From assembly GCA_030295235.1 (NCBI GenBank), contig AP026137.1:1-64000 (forward strand): DNA of 64,000 nt, given 5' to 3'. The notes below the pieces were generated by a model. It made no database searches, was not told the DNA's origin, and saw only the letters and a program-made list of their open reading frames with translations. Below, in pieces: positions 11,110-21,743 of the stretch. Each line of letters opens with the position of its first letter. Positions within the stretch are counted from its first letter, which is position 1. This DNA comes from Fistulifera solaris (Eukaryota; Bacillariophyta; Bacillariophyceae; Naviculales; Stauroneidaceae). A program made the position numbers and the translations under genes.

Positions 11110-12665
11110 CTAGTCCAACTTAAACGACCACGTCCGTGCCGCTCATCAGCTCACAAAGAATGTCTGTATGAAAGGACAGCAGCTGCGCCGAGTACTGAAA
11201 GTCCAACGATGCGCATTCTGTCAAAGCGGCCGCCACCAACAATGGTCGAAGAGATGCAGGCTCTTTCGCCGGTCTTTGTAAATCGGGTGTAGATGTAGTT
11301 CTGCGCATAAATTTCATCAATGGAGGTTCCATTTGTGATCCTCTTGCCCTCGTTGTCGAGAACATTGAGATTATGTTTACGAGAGCATTCGCCTCCAGAG
11401 CCAAATAATAGGGCCGGCAGGCGAATTCATAATCATCGACTTCTGACTCCTTGGCGGGAAGGGATGCAATGTTACGACACGCAATCGCTCATGTTCGATG
11501 ATAGTATCGAAGACATCACTCAAATGGGATCCCGATGAGAACAGGAAATGGGTGTTGCTGAGTGTCAGGTGGGTCAAATTGACATTTGTGTTCAAGGCAG
11601 CAATCAGTGCCTGAATCACAGGTTCCGGATCATTTAACTCCAGCGCGGACGAAATGATGGAAGTGAAGAATGACGTGGAGTGTCCACGCTCAACCGCTCC
11701 AAATGACCTAATTGGGCCACACGGCGAAAGAATGCAGACAGCTTTCCTCCATCCCTGTCATCTACTTCGAGCCACTGGAAGGTCACAGAAAGATCATTCG
11801 TAGCTATATCGAGAGAGTCAAAGTTGTGTGGACGGATGCAAGAAATTCGAATACCGTAATCCAGAGCTTTTACCTTTGCAGTGAACGGGGTAAGGTAATC
11901 GTCAAAGTCAGATATTTGGGCCGTGAGCTTTTCAAACACATTCTCAAGCTTCAAAAGCCTTTTCAAATGTTCGCTGCAAAAGGCATCCCGTTAACGGCGC
12001 CTCCTTGAATGGATAATGCACAGAAAGTAGTTTGTCGGCTCTACAGCGCATCAACGAATGCGGCGCCTTGATCCGTGAACAATCGGAAGAATCGTTCACC
12101 GCCAACCTTAAGTTCAAAGGATACGGTCTCGTAGCCATGACACTAGCTTGCTCGGGAGTCCAGGCTCCTGTATGAATCTCGATTTTTCGGGTAAGATTCG
12201 CCGAATATTTGCTCGAGCTGTTTGGGCGAAAAGGCAGCAACACTAAAGTACTGTCATCGCAAGAAATCCTGTCGTCGCAAACAGAACTGATTCGGAGCAA
12301 TGCTTCCGGATGCTCCGGTTGCTTTAAAGACCAGAACCATGTAGCCGTCTCGGCAATATCTTGATCCGTTTCGCCGAAAATCGCACAGCAAAGCCCTTGC
12401 ACTGTGTTGACGTGACGGATCGAAAAAGGAATACCTCGACGATCATTTAATCGAAAGGACTCGTGAGGACTATTCAGAACCCAAATGATGCTATTACTGC
12501 CGCGCACAATAATGATTTCGGGGGCTAAGGGTGCCTCCCAGTTTATTTCATCAAGAGCTCTCGGTTCTCGCGCAATTCAGTAAATCGGCACGTTGAACTC
12601 AAGCAAGCCGTGCTGCTCTCTCGGAATCAGCTCCAGCAGATCTTTCGGCGCTTGCTGCTGTTCCA
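11110..12665 (-). pseudogene. Family copy 5, decayed
   Basis: The order of modules is complete, but it runs through several frames. LELIPREQ lies near 12630. FGETDQDIAETATWFWSLK and ATRPYPLNLRLAV lie in 11944-12507. LLKLENVFEKL, TPFTAKVKALDY, DFDSLDIATNDL and RVAQLGHLERL lie in 11634-11966. VNLTHLTLSNTHFLF lies in 11377-11619, and LRPLLVAAALTECAS, FQYSAQLLSFHTDILCEL in 11120-11404. At least four frame changes separate the blocks. Confidence 0.75.
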
Positions 12666-12669
12666 TTTT

Positions 12670-13120
12670 CTAACAATACTCTCACAATCATGCAGAATTT
12701 TTGAGATTTCCAGGACATGTAACAATTACGGAGTATTTCATTCTTTTAATTGCCTTGCGTTGCATTGTGTTGCAAAGCAAAATCGTCCGTGCTACGTACC
12801 TGGTACCTGGTACTCGGCGCGACAGAGAAATCTTTCCTTCGCGATAATGCGTGTAATGATAATTCGTGATTAAAATACAGTCGTGATAAAAGGTTTTCTA
12901 CACTTTGAGTCATAGTAAACCGACGAAAAACTATTTCAACGGATTTTTGTTATCATGGTTAGTGCCTGCACTGCAAATGCTAATCGAAATAATAGGTAAA
13001 TAGAACTAGACTAAAGATATTGCGACGGAGCATCACCTTCTACATTGTGGGCTGCCCTTTTTGCTTCACGTGGTGACAGAACTGGACCTTTATGCTTTTG
13101 AACTTGGAACATCAGAGGCG
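12670..13120. other. Spacer between copies 5 and 6
   Basis: This is about 450 bp with no gene recognised. It contains TACGGAGTA at 12727-12735, a doubled TACCTGGTACCTGGTA at 12797-12812 (about 135 bp upstream of copy 5) and a CAGTCGTGA half-site at 12878-12886. Confidence 0.5.
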
Positions 13121-13124
13121 CATC

Positions 13125-14712
13125 CTTCCAAACAGACATCTTGCATCCATTCACACAACACATCCGTATGATCCGACATTAGCACCCCCGTGATACTGAA
13201 AGTTTGCGAGTGCCCGCGCTGTTAACGCCTTTGCTAGAATTACGGGCCGCAATGATGTAGACTCCTCTTTCAGCAACCATGCAGAACCCCTGAAGACTTG
13301 ATTCAGCATAAGTAGCTTGCCAATTCGGGGGTCCATTTGAAAGATATTTGCAGGAACTATTAATGACTTGAAGATTTCGCTTATGCGACAGCGCCTGTTC
13401 CAGCCAGGAAAGCTTTGGGTCCTCCTCAGGGTAACGATTCATGATCAACAAAAAAAGTTTGCTGTGCTCTTCCGTTGCTTCAAAGATTTCTTTCAAATGA
13501 AAACCCCAACCAAAAGGGAAATCCGAGTCTTGTAAATCGAGTATGCGTAGGTTTGGATTGGCGCTGGATGGCACGTAGTAATGCTTGGCGCAACCAGTTC
13601 TACCTTGTCATCCTCATACGGCTCAACACATTCATGGCTATCCCTGTGGCAAACCGACAACCCTAGTCTCTCGAAACAACCCAATTCGGCTACGCGATTC
13701 AAAAAGGAAACTAAAATTTAGTCCCACTCTTTCACGCCGTCCAGATAAAGCCTAAAGTTGAGTTTCTTTGTTCCAATTTCCAATGAATCAAAGCTGTTTG
13801 GCAGAAGAGGATTGCCGTGAGTCGTGGTATTCTAAGAAGTCAACTTTGGCAGCAAACGGATCAAGGATACATTCTTCATCCAGAAACTTAATTGTGAGAT
13901 CATCCAAAGTCTCCAGCTTACAAAGCCGTTTTGAGATTAGAGCGATCCAACGGCGCCTCATTACCGTCCCGGATAAATGGTCAGCGAACCAAAGGACGAC
14001 TCTCGCTTTTCCAGTGCGTCAACAAACGCTTTTCCTTCTCGTCCTGAAAAGCAAATTCGCGGGAGAGACTCAAATCTAAAGAATAAGGGTGTGTCGCCAT
14101 AATCGCCGATTGTTCGGGAGTCCAGGGTCCTCCCTGAAGCTCAATATATTGCTTCGGGTTATTGTCGAAAATGAGAGCGAAGTTGGTCAGGTCGGAAGGC
14201 CGCGAAAGGCGAACTCATGTTCCTTCGTGATATTCTTCGGTGTCAGAATCATATCTGTCAATTATTTCGCTATCAAAGATTAAGAGACTCGAGCGAGGTT
14301 TTCCTTCTGCTGGAGGCGTATTCAGAGAACAGAAATAGGTAACTGTCTTGGCGATATTCTCATCCTTCCAACCGTAAACAGTGCAATGAAGTACGTGAAT
14401 TCGGTCAGGATTCTCAATTGAAGCAAACACGCTTCGCGTTGTATGAATACTTCGCGAGCTCTCGTTTTTCACCGTGTTCATCGTCTGGCTTGTCGTATAA
14501 GCAATGACACATACAAATGATCGTGTCATTTTCATGTTCAATAACAAGATCGGGATATTTCTTCCACTCGAATTCGCCGAGACTAATCGGATCTCTTTGC
14601 AATCTGAAACATTGAAATTTCTGCGAGTACGCTGCAAGGGGTATTGCGCATGGTATTTTTCCTTCAATGTAACCTTGTGCACGCGTTTCATCATACTCTT
14701 CTTTCCTGCCAT
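13125..14712 (-). pseudogene. Family copy 6, decayed
   Basis: The start module is degenerate: ISLGEFEWKKYPDLVIEHENDTIICM at 14414-14602 stands where other copies have EIDW and IWRENETLICV. TVYGWKDENIAKTVTYFCSL follows in 14215-14420. Middle strands near 13800-14080 are in several frames. NRVAELGCFERLGLSV lies in 13493-13702, NPNLRILDLQDSDFPF and LEQALSHKRNLQVINS in 13179-13574, and the FQYHGGANVGSYG remnant of the last module ends near 13150. Frame changes are frequent, so this is probably a pseudogene. Confidence 0.75.
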
Positions 14713-15091
14713 TGTAAATTGAGTGCTATTTGTGATGTGTACGAGACAAGAAATGCTAATGAAATGCTGCAGCACTCAATTGCAATGAAGGAACACGGCG
14801 AACACGAAAGCAATGCGTGAAATAATAAAAAATGACAACGGTCGTCCACTTCTCGCTCTTTCTCGATTGATTGCGCTTTGCGCTTGAAAAAATCATGTCT
14901 TAGCGGCATGTTCTTTTGCACAAAGACATATCCGTGGAGCTTCTCACGGTACTCAACAAATTTACTATGGGGTAAAGTGTGTTGGAAGTTGCGAGTCTGA
15001 AACGATCTCTAACCATAGTGAAGATGAGAATGATAAAACTGACACAAGAAAGAACAGGCGTGCCGATGAGAAAATTAGTAAAACGGTAACA
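14713..15091. other. Spacer upstream of copy 6
   Basis: Almost 400 bp without family modules. Open frames here are short and hydrophobic by composition, and I do not support any of them as genes. Confidence 0.4.
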
Positions 15092-15582
15092 TGGGCCGCA
15101 CAGGAGTAAGTAGAACCCTGGGATGGAGATATGTCTGTTTTCAACCGTTGATAGTTTCACCGTTTCACCGCTTAAACCAACGTTTGTCCGTCGTCAGACC
15201 CTTTTGCGCTGCTGCTGCGAAATTTTCACCGCGTAACAGCACGACAAAAGGCTGACCTTAGTGGGCCTACCTTAATACGAAAGTATGGTCCGACCCTTGG
15301 CCGTGATACTAAATTGTTTTAAAATATTAAGAAAAAAAGATTTGCAATGACGGCCAAAGGTCGGACCATACTTTGATTATGTTGTTGACATGCAAAGATC
15401 GATCATTTTGCCGTGATAATTACACGGTGCAGAATTTTCAAAGATCGATATTCGACCCATTTTGACCGATGTCGCACTATGTACAGTGACAGATAAGCTC
15501 AAAATACGAGGCGATCGCGTAAAAAACGGTCGAGAACAGACATATCTCCATCCCAGGGTTTCTACTTACTCCTTTGTGGGCC
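15092..15582. mobile_element. MITE-like element with ~54-bp TIRs and an inner hairpin
   Basis: The left end at 15092-15145 and the right end at 15529-15582 are near-perfect inverted repeats; the shared core is GGAGTAAGTAGAA.CCCTGGG followed by ATGGAGATATGTCTGTT. Inside, a second 25-bp inverted repeat (AAGTATGGTCCGACC ... GGTCGGACCATACTT) lies at 15280-15304 and 15350-15374. There is no coding content in the 491 bp. The structure fits a miniature inverted-repeat element; the target duplication is unclear and no superfamily can be given. Confidence 0.65.
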
Positions 15583-16204
15583 GACGTTGTTCGGTGGTTT
15601 CAAGCTCATTCTCTTGAAACAATCCAGTTAATAGACGGAAGTTTTATTTACTCTCCTTTTGTTGACAAGTTATTGTATCGAAGTTCGCCCCTACATAAGC
15701 TGATTGCTGCGTAGTGATTGTTTTGGTTCACGGATAAAGTTCGTGAATCGCCTAAGTAGAATTTGCATTTTCTAACAAAGTGTTGGATAACTTTACCGCG
15801 ACTGTATTTCAGTCATGAATAGATCCTTTCCGAGCCACAAAACTATAATAATAGTCTAAAGGATCTACTAAATTTCAATCAAAGAAGGTTAAGGTCCTTT
15901 CTGCCCCCCAACTCTTCAAGTTTGAAATTGATATTCCTGCCAGAGAGTCACTTCGCTTTGATTACTACACCGGCTACCTCGACTTTCTTTCTCGCACAAC
16001 GACGCAATGGATGACTGCAAAAAGCCGGTCGGAATAAGGCGCGACCAGGCTACAGTTTCAAAAATTTCCTCATGATTTCGCATGCATATTTATTTCTTAT
16101 TTTACATAGTTATCGTGTACAGCAAAGCATCGAGTTTATCTCATATGGACATATGATCATAGAACTGCTTGTTCACGTTTAATAAAATGTCAGCTGGCAT
16201 ACGT
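15583..16204. other. Spacer between the MITE and copy 7
   Basis: About 620 bp of AT-rich sequence without a gene. A good CAGTC-type dyad (GCGACTGTATTTCAGTCATG) lies at 15798-15817. Confidence 0.45.
15798..15817. promoter_or_regulatory. CAGTC-type palindrome
   Basis: GCGACTG and CAGTCATG arms flank a short AT spacer. This dyad recurs in most spacers of the array. The nearest minus-strand start is copy 6, about 1.1 kb away across the MITE. Confidence 0.4.
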
Positions 16205-16208
16205 CGCA

Positions 16209-17505
16209 ACTTTACTGCTGTCTTTTGCGTTTTGGGCGGTTGGTTCCATTTTGAGAAGCAGCATAAGCCGTCCCATCCATTTCCGCGACCACCGATCCTG
16301 CAGCATCAACATGGCTATCAGCACCTACAAAAGCACCGTCAAGAAGCTCGCAAAGCATGTCGGTGTGAAATCCCATTAGCTGCGCTGGAGTTGCGGAAAT
16401 CTGCCAAGCGCAATCTATCAAGGCCGTTGCTACCAGCAACGGTCGAACAGATGTAGGCTTTTTCGCAATCTTTGTAAATCGGGTATAGAAGTAGTTTCGT
16501 ATAGATCTCGTCGATGGTGGTCCCATTTGTGATCCTGTTGTCATGAAAACCCAGAATGACGAGGGTTGCGGTTTCAGTAAGAGCAACCGCTCCAGCATAG
16601 AATACTACGGTTGACAAAGCCTTTCAAATTCAACATTTTGGTTAGGAGTATAATACACAGGAGGAAACGGATACAACCTTACTGTGTGTAGTCTTCCGTG
16701 TTCTTCGATTGCCTGAAGCAACTCCTCCACTTGGGATTCCAACGAGAATAACAAAGTGGACAGATTCAAATTCAAATGAGTTAGTGCAGGGTTGCTGTTG
16801 ATTGCTCTGATGAGTGCCTGCACAATAGATGCCCCCCGCTGAGGAGTCTTCTCGCCAAGAGTATCGAGCTACGGATATCCCCAATCTCTTTAAATGCCCC
16901 AATTGCGTCACCCTGTTGCAGAACGAAATCAGTAGCGCCTCTAGACGATCCGACGAATCCACCTGGAACCTGATGCTGAGATCTTTCATGGGAACGTTTA
17001 GGGTGTCAAAATCGTTTGGCTTAGTCCAGTTCGCATGCACCTGGTAGTCTAGTGCATTCGCCTTGGTGGAGAAGGGAAGAAACAAGTCTTCTGGGTAAAG
17101 TAAACCAATTGTAAGCTTGTTGAACATGTCCTCATGGTTGATGATCCGTTCGAGGTTAGTACGGCTTAAAGACATCTTATCGAAGCTATCGTCAGCCCAC
17201 AGCGAGAGACCCAAATCGCGACTGGCGTGTCTGTAAATGGTTCAGGAACTGAGTGCCATCATCTTTAGGACCGATACCAGTCCAGCCTGGACGCGCTTTA
17301 CCGAATTTCAAATTCAGAGGAATTGGTTGCGTCGCCAAAATCCTGGCTTGCTCCGGACTCCAGCTACCAATTTCGAGCTCCACTTGCCGCCTTCGGGTTG
17401 GACTACAGTATCCGATTTAGCTGATCCTCTCGGACGGCAGCGAAATCAACAATGAATGGAAGATTGTGCTCATCATCTAGCAAACACTTGTTGAATCGCA
17501 AAGAT
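16209..17505 (-). pseudogene. Family copy 7, 5'-truncated and joined to copy 8
   Basis: The readable sequence starts in the variable region after the YGKTD module: ASLRFNKCLLDDE, then LPFIVDFAAVREDQL. It continues with GSWSPEQARILATQPIPLNL and DDGTQFLNHL (17192-17383), LERIINHEDMFNKLTI, LFLPFSTKANALDY and RVTQLGHLKRLGISV (16642-17214), and VRPLLVATALIDCA with FHTDMLCELLDG (16212-16598). It ends in a basic RPKRKRQQ tail at 16212. The first ~130 codons are missing. Their place is taken directly by the C-terminal HTDI motif of copy 8, so the pair forms a recombination junction near 17505. Two or three frame changes also occur. Confidence 0.75.
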
Positions 17506-19079
17506 GCTTCGCAATGTCAGTGTGAAATGCCATCAATCGCGCGGTGTATTGAAAATCTGACGGCGCGCATTCTGTCAGCGCCGTTGCTAGCAGCGATGGT
17601 CGCACAGATGTAGGCTCCTCCACTATCTTAGTGAATCGTGTATAGATGTAGTTCTTCACATAAATCTCGTCAATATTGGTCCCATTTGTGATCTTTCTAC
17701 CCAAAAAATCGAAAACCGAAGGAGCTTATTGCGATCGGAGCAAACGCCTCCAGCATCGAATAGTAAGGTTGACTCAACCTTTTGATTTCGTCATCATGGT
17801 TGCGGAAATGATTCACAGGGGGAAATTGGTCCAATTCAAGTACCCGTAGTGCTTTGAGTTCTTCAATGGCCTGAAGCAGCTCCTCTACGTTAGAACCCAG
17901 CACGAAAAAGAAAGAAGACATGTACAGTTGCAAACGTCTCAAATGCGGGTTGCCTTTGATTGCTCTGATTATCGCTTGCAAGAGATTTGTTGCCGTTGCC
18001 GCGTCCATTCGCTGCAACTCACGCTCTACTGATATCCCCAATCCTTCAAAATGTCCTAACTGCGTGAACGCGATTGCAAAATGAAATCAGTAACTCCCTC
18101 GCGAACGGTCCGAATTGCCTAATTGAAAGGTAAGGCTGAGGTCTCTCACAGAAATGTTCAGTGCGTCAAAATCATTTGGCCTTATCCAGTTGGCATGAAC
18201 CTGGTAGTCTAGTGCATCTGCTTTGGTGGAGAACGGAAAAACATGTATTCACTATTGAGCAACCCAATTGTCAGCTTATCGAACACTTCCTTCAGGTTGA
18301 TGATCCGCTCAAAGTTATCACGGCTCAACGACATACTGCTGAATTGAATGCCGCCCCACGGCGAAAGACCCAAAGCGTGATTGCCGTGTTTCCAGATGAT
18401 TGATGAACTCGGTACCATCATCTTTAGCACTCACACCGGTCCAGCCGCTACGCCTTTTGCCAAATTTCAAATTTAAGGAAAAGGGTTGTGTCGCTAGAAT
18501 CTTGGCCTGCTCTGGACTCCAACTACCCAGTTCAAGTTCTAATTGTCGACTAGGATTCAACAATAGAATGCGAACTAGCTGATCCTCCCGGAGAGAAGCA
18601 AAATCGACGATGAATGGAAGACTTTCTTCGTCATCCCGACAAGCACCTGCTGAATTGCAAAGACGCTCGCACATGTTTCGGCTGCTTGAGCGAGCAGAAG
18701 AAAGTCGCCGCCTCTAGAATGGCCTCATCCGTTGCAACCGGAAATCAAAAAGTCCAGATAAAAGAAGTTTACGCAAATCGGAAAAAGCAAACGCTCGCTT
18801 CGCTGACGGAGCACGCCTCGATAATCATCAGTCACAAACACAAACGTTCCATTTTCACGCCATATTGTCATATCCATATCTTCCGGATCCCAGTACTCTC
18901 GCCAGTCGATCTCTCCTAAGTTGCTTGGCTCTCGAGTAAAGACGTGAATGGGCCCGTGGCTTTCTCCGAGTAATTCTACAGCGAGCTCCTTTTGTCGCCT
19001 CAGAAAGTTCCTCATCAGGAATGAGAACTAACAGAGGTTCCCCCTCTTTCTGCGCCTCGTTTACTCGCTGCTCCTCCAT
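17506..19079 (-). pseudogene. Family copy 8, C-terminus fused to copy 7
   Basis: The start segment reads PLLVLIPDEELSE (18855-19079), then REPSNLGEIDWREY and IWRENGTFVFVTDD (18725-19015). ATDEAILEAATFFCSLKQP follows near 18680. REDQLVRILLLNPSRQLELE and ATQPFSLNLKFG lie in 18318-18674, GNPHLRRLQLYM in 17697-18041, and ITNGTNIDEIYVKNYIY with LLATALTECAPS and FQYTARLMAFHTDI in 17477-17704. After HTDI the sequence switches into the N-terminal variable region of copy 7, so this copy lacks its own tail. Copies 7 and 8 share more words with each other than with their neighbours (LFLPF/MFFRS region, GSWSPEQA, ATQP), which suggests a local duplication. Several frame changes occur. Confidence 0.75.
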
Positions 19080-19431
19080 TTCAGCTGAATCTTATTCGTT
19101 TGTGATAAATATATCGTGCTTTTTGACCAGGTAGGGGTCGCGAGAGTATTTTATTACGGAGTATTGATAAAGAAGCAAAACAAGCAACCATATCGCCTCT
19201 GCTTTTAGCTGAGAACGGTGAGACAATTTAATTGCACTCTACATAAAAAAAATCGGTATTCAAATTCTTGTTCGGTACTACTTTTTGCATACTTAGACGC
19301 ATCGAGTATCGTAGTGGTTTTGGTCTATGTCAAATAATACGAATACTCCGTAATAGTTTGTCGTAGTATTACGGGAAGAAATCGCAAATGAGAAACGAGG
19401 CAAGTAGAGGAAGAGTAGCACCAACATTGTC
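19080..19431. other. Spacer between copies 8 and 9 with an inverted TATTACGGAGTATT pair
   Basis: The words TATTACGGAGTATT (19152-19165) and, in inverted orientation, AATACTCCGTAATA (19343-19356) delimit about 205 bp of AT-rich, non-coding sequence. This could be a very small MITE or two independent copies of a common short word. Confidence 0.4.
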
Positions 19432-20984
19432 CTAGATTAAACTGGCAGCCATTTCGCATAGCACATCTGTGTGATGCGACAAGAGTAATCCAGTGTATTG
19501 AATGTTTGCTGAAGCGCTTTTCATTAGCGCCGCTCGAAATAGCAGAAATCGCAAATCCGTACATTTCTTCGTAAGTTTTGTCGATCCGTTGTAAAAAGAA
19601 TTCAACACGTAAAGTTTGTCAATGGTGGTCCGATTCGTGACCTTCTGGTCCCAGCCATTATAGACAACGACGTTTCGGTTACGGCAGAGCAACTCCTCAA
19701 CCAAGCAATAATACGGTTGACACGCTAGCTCATATCGATACCCATCTTCGGCCGGCATCAAGATCAAGCACAGGTGGAAAGATACTCAAATCAAGCGTTT
19801 CTAGCCTTTCCAGCTTGCCGATGGCATGGAAAATTTCTTTGGATCTAGAAACGGAAATAAAAAGAGATTCCGAGTTGTACAAATCCAGACGAGTCAATCG
19901 AGAATTGCCGTTGAGGGCACCAATTAATGCCTGCGCAACGGCTGCAGGGTCCTCAAGTTCTATGCGATAAAAGCCATTATGTGTCAACGTGATACCTAGA
20001 CTCTCAAATTGACCCAGCTGAGCCACTCGATTGAAAATCGAAACAAGTAGCCCATCTATTTCAACTTCTTCGTCGAGACGTAATGTCAGCGATAAATCCT
20101 TCGTTGCTATGTTTAACAAAGCGAAGTCATCGGAGTCAATAAGGTCGGCGTGGAGCGAATACTGCAAAGCTTTTACTTTTGCGGCAAATGCAACAAGTAC
20201 GGAATCCGCATCCACATACCGAATAGTAAGTCTATCAAAGACTTCCAGATTCACGAGACGTTCTAGATTGAAGCGACTGATGACCATATCCTCATCAGAA
20301 TACCACAAAATAGAAAGGGAGCCGAACAATGACTGTTGCTGCACGAGAGCATCAATGAAAGCCGTGCCGTCATCGTGAGCACTGTCGACCTCACTTCCAT
20401 CTCCGTTCACCAGCACCAGATCTAAGGGATAGGGTCGAGTCGCTAGAATTATCGCCTGTTCGGCACTCCACGCTCCAATTTCGAGCTGTAATTGGCGGGT
20501 TGGATTTGCATCCAAGATCCGTCAGTTGCTCTACGGAGAATCGCAAAATCGAAATTTCGCTGACCCTCTGCTGCAGAAGAGAGAGCATAATGAATGCGAA
20601 GTGCTGCTCTCTTTCGTGTTTGATCCTTGAGAGACCAAAACCACGTAGCTGTCTCGGCGACCGCCGTATCTGTTTTGCCGTGAAATCACACAATCCGGAT
20701 TACATTCTTCACCGAACATGAAAAAGACGTTTCGTTCCTTCTTAAAAAGGGGATTTCCAGCATCAATATATAAACAAATAAGTGTTTCATTGTCACGCCA
20801 AATGGTAACACAAGTCACTCCTTTCATATCAATTTCGTTCAAATGGGTCGGATCCTTACGGAATCGATAAAGACGCACAGGCCGATCGAGGAACTCACTC
20901 GCGAACTCTTCTTTGTCTCGACGTAAGACTCTCTTCAGGAATGTGCTCCAGAAGGCTCTTATGACTAGGAAGAAGCGACTCCAT
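19432..20984 (-). pseudogene. Family copy 9, long frames but broken
   Basis: The start codon at 20984 opens HKSLLEHIPEESLTSRQRRVRE, a good family start. The frame then slips, and FLDRPVRLYRFRKDP, THLNEIDMKG and TIWRDNETLICLY follow. A 261-residue frame at 19730-20515 carries LEIGAWSAEQ, ATRPYPLDLVL, DDGTAFIDAL, FAAKVKALQY, NRVAQLGQFESLGITL and SRLTRLDLYNSESLF. The C-terminal part at 19432-19767 has VEELLCRNRNVVVYN, IDKLYVLNSFYNGS and IQYTGLLLSHHTDVLCEM. Frame changes lie near 20890, between 20525 and 20690, and near 19750. No basic tail is present. Confidence 0.8.
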
Positions 20985-21743
20985 GAGGAAGCTTTATTTC
21001 TTTCGTTATTCGATAAACAAGACGGGCGGTGGATTGCAACAGCATAACTGCAGCGAATGTGCCGCCGTCTTAGCAATAAAGGCTTCTCTCAACGCGCTAC
21101 GAACGCAAATTGCCTTGACCTAATAGACAGATATCAATAAATAATAGATAAATACCAGGTAGGATACCGGAAGAGCGAAATTTACTTTTGTTGTAGCACA
21201 ACAAAAGTCCAGCAAACCTCGCAACGAGAAGGTTCAACGAGTTCGTGAATTAACTTTATTCCAGTCCCGGACAAAGTCCATCAAACTATGACGCATGCTG
21301 AAAATAATCTAGGGCGATTATTTTACGCGCAAAACTTGCCCTTTAGAGTGTTACTTTCTCTATTGTTTAATGATGGGGGACTCTCTTAGTCCAGGCTTTC
21401 GAGATCTCCGGATGTATGCTGCATGGAAGTGTAACTATACAACGTTTATACAAACAACGATCTGAATCAGAAAAACTGAATAGGTAGCCCATTGTGCGAT
21501 CACTCGGCCAACACCTTTCCAGGTATCCCAAAACGAATAGTACACAAAAATAGAATGAGAAGCTACTGTTATCAACGATTAAATCACAGCTACAAACCTA
21601 GGAGGAGCCTGCAAAGTCGGGATCTAGGTGTTTATCATGGTAAAGCTACAAACGAAAATAATGACGAGCTACAACTTCAACGTTAATTTGATGTTAACAA
21701 ATACGGAGTGAGGGAGACTTATCATATGCTTTTGTCCCATATC
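20985..21743. other. Spacer between copies 9 and 10
   Basis: About 760 bp. TACCAGGTA lies at 21153-21161, about 170 bp upstream of copy 9, and a CCAGTCCCGG half-dyad at 21261-21270. No gene is recognised; the short + strand frame at 21492-21686 has no family or domain content. Confidence 0.45.

Noticed and set aside
14900-15160. Hydrophobic minus-strand open frame resembling a small membrane protein
   Set aside because: It overlaps the left TIR of the MITE and has no homologous frame elsewhere; hydrophobicity follows from AT-rich composition.
18614-18919. + strand open frame over the N-terminal region of copy 8
   Set aside because: Antisense shadow of family coding sequence.
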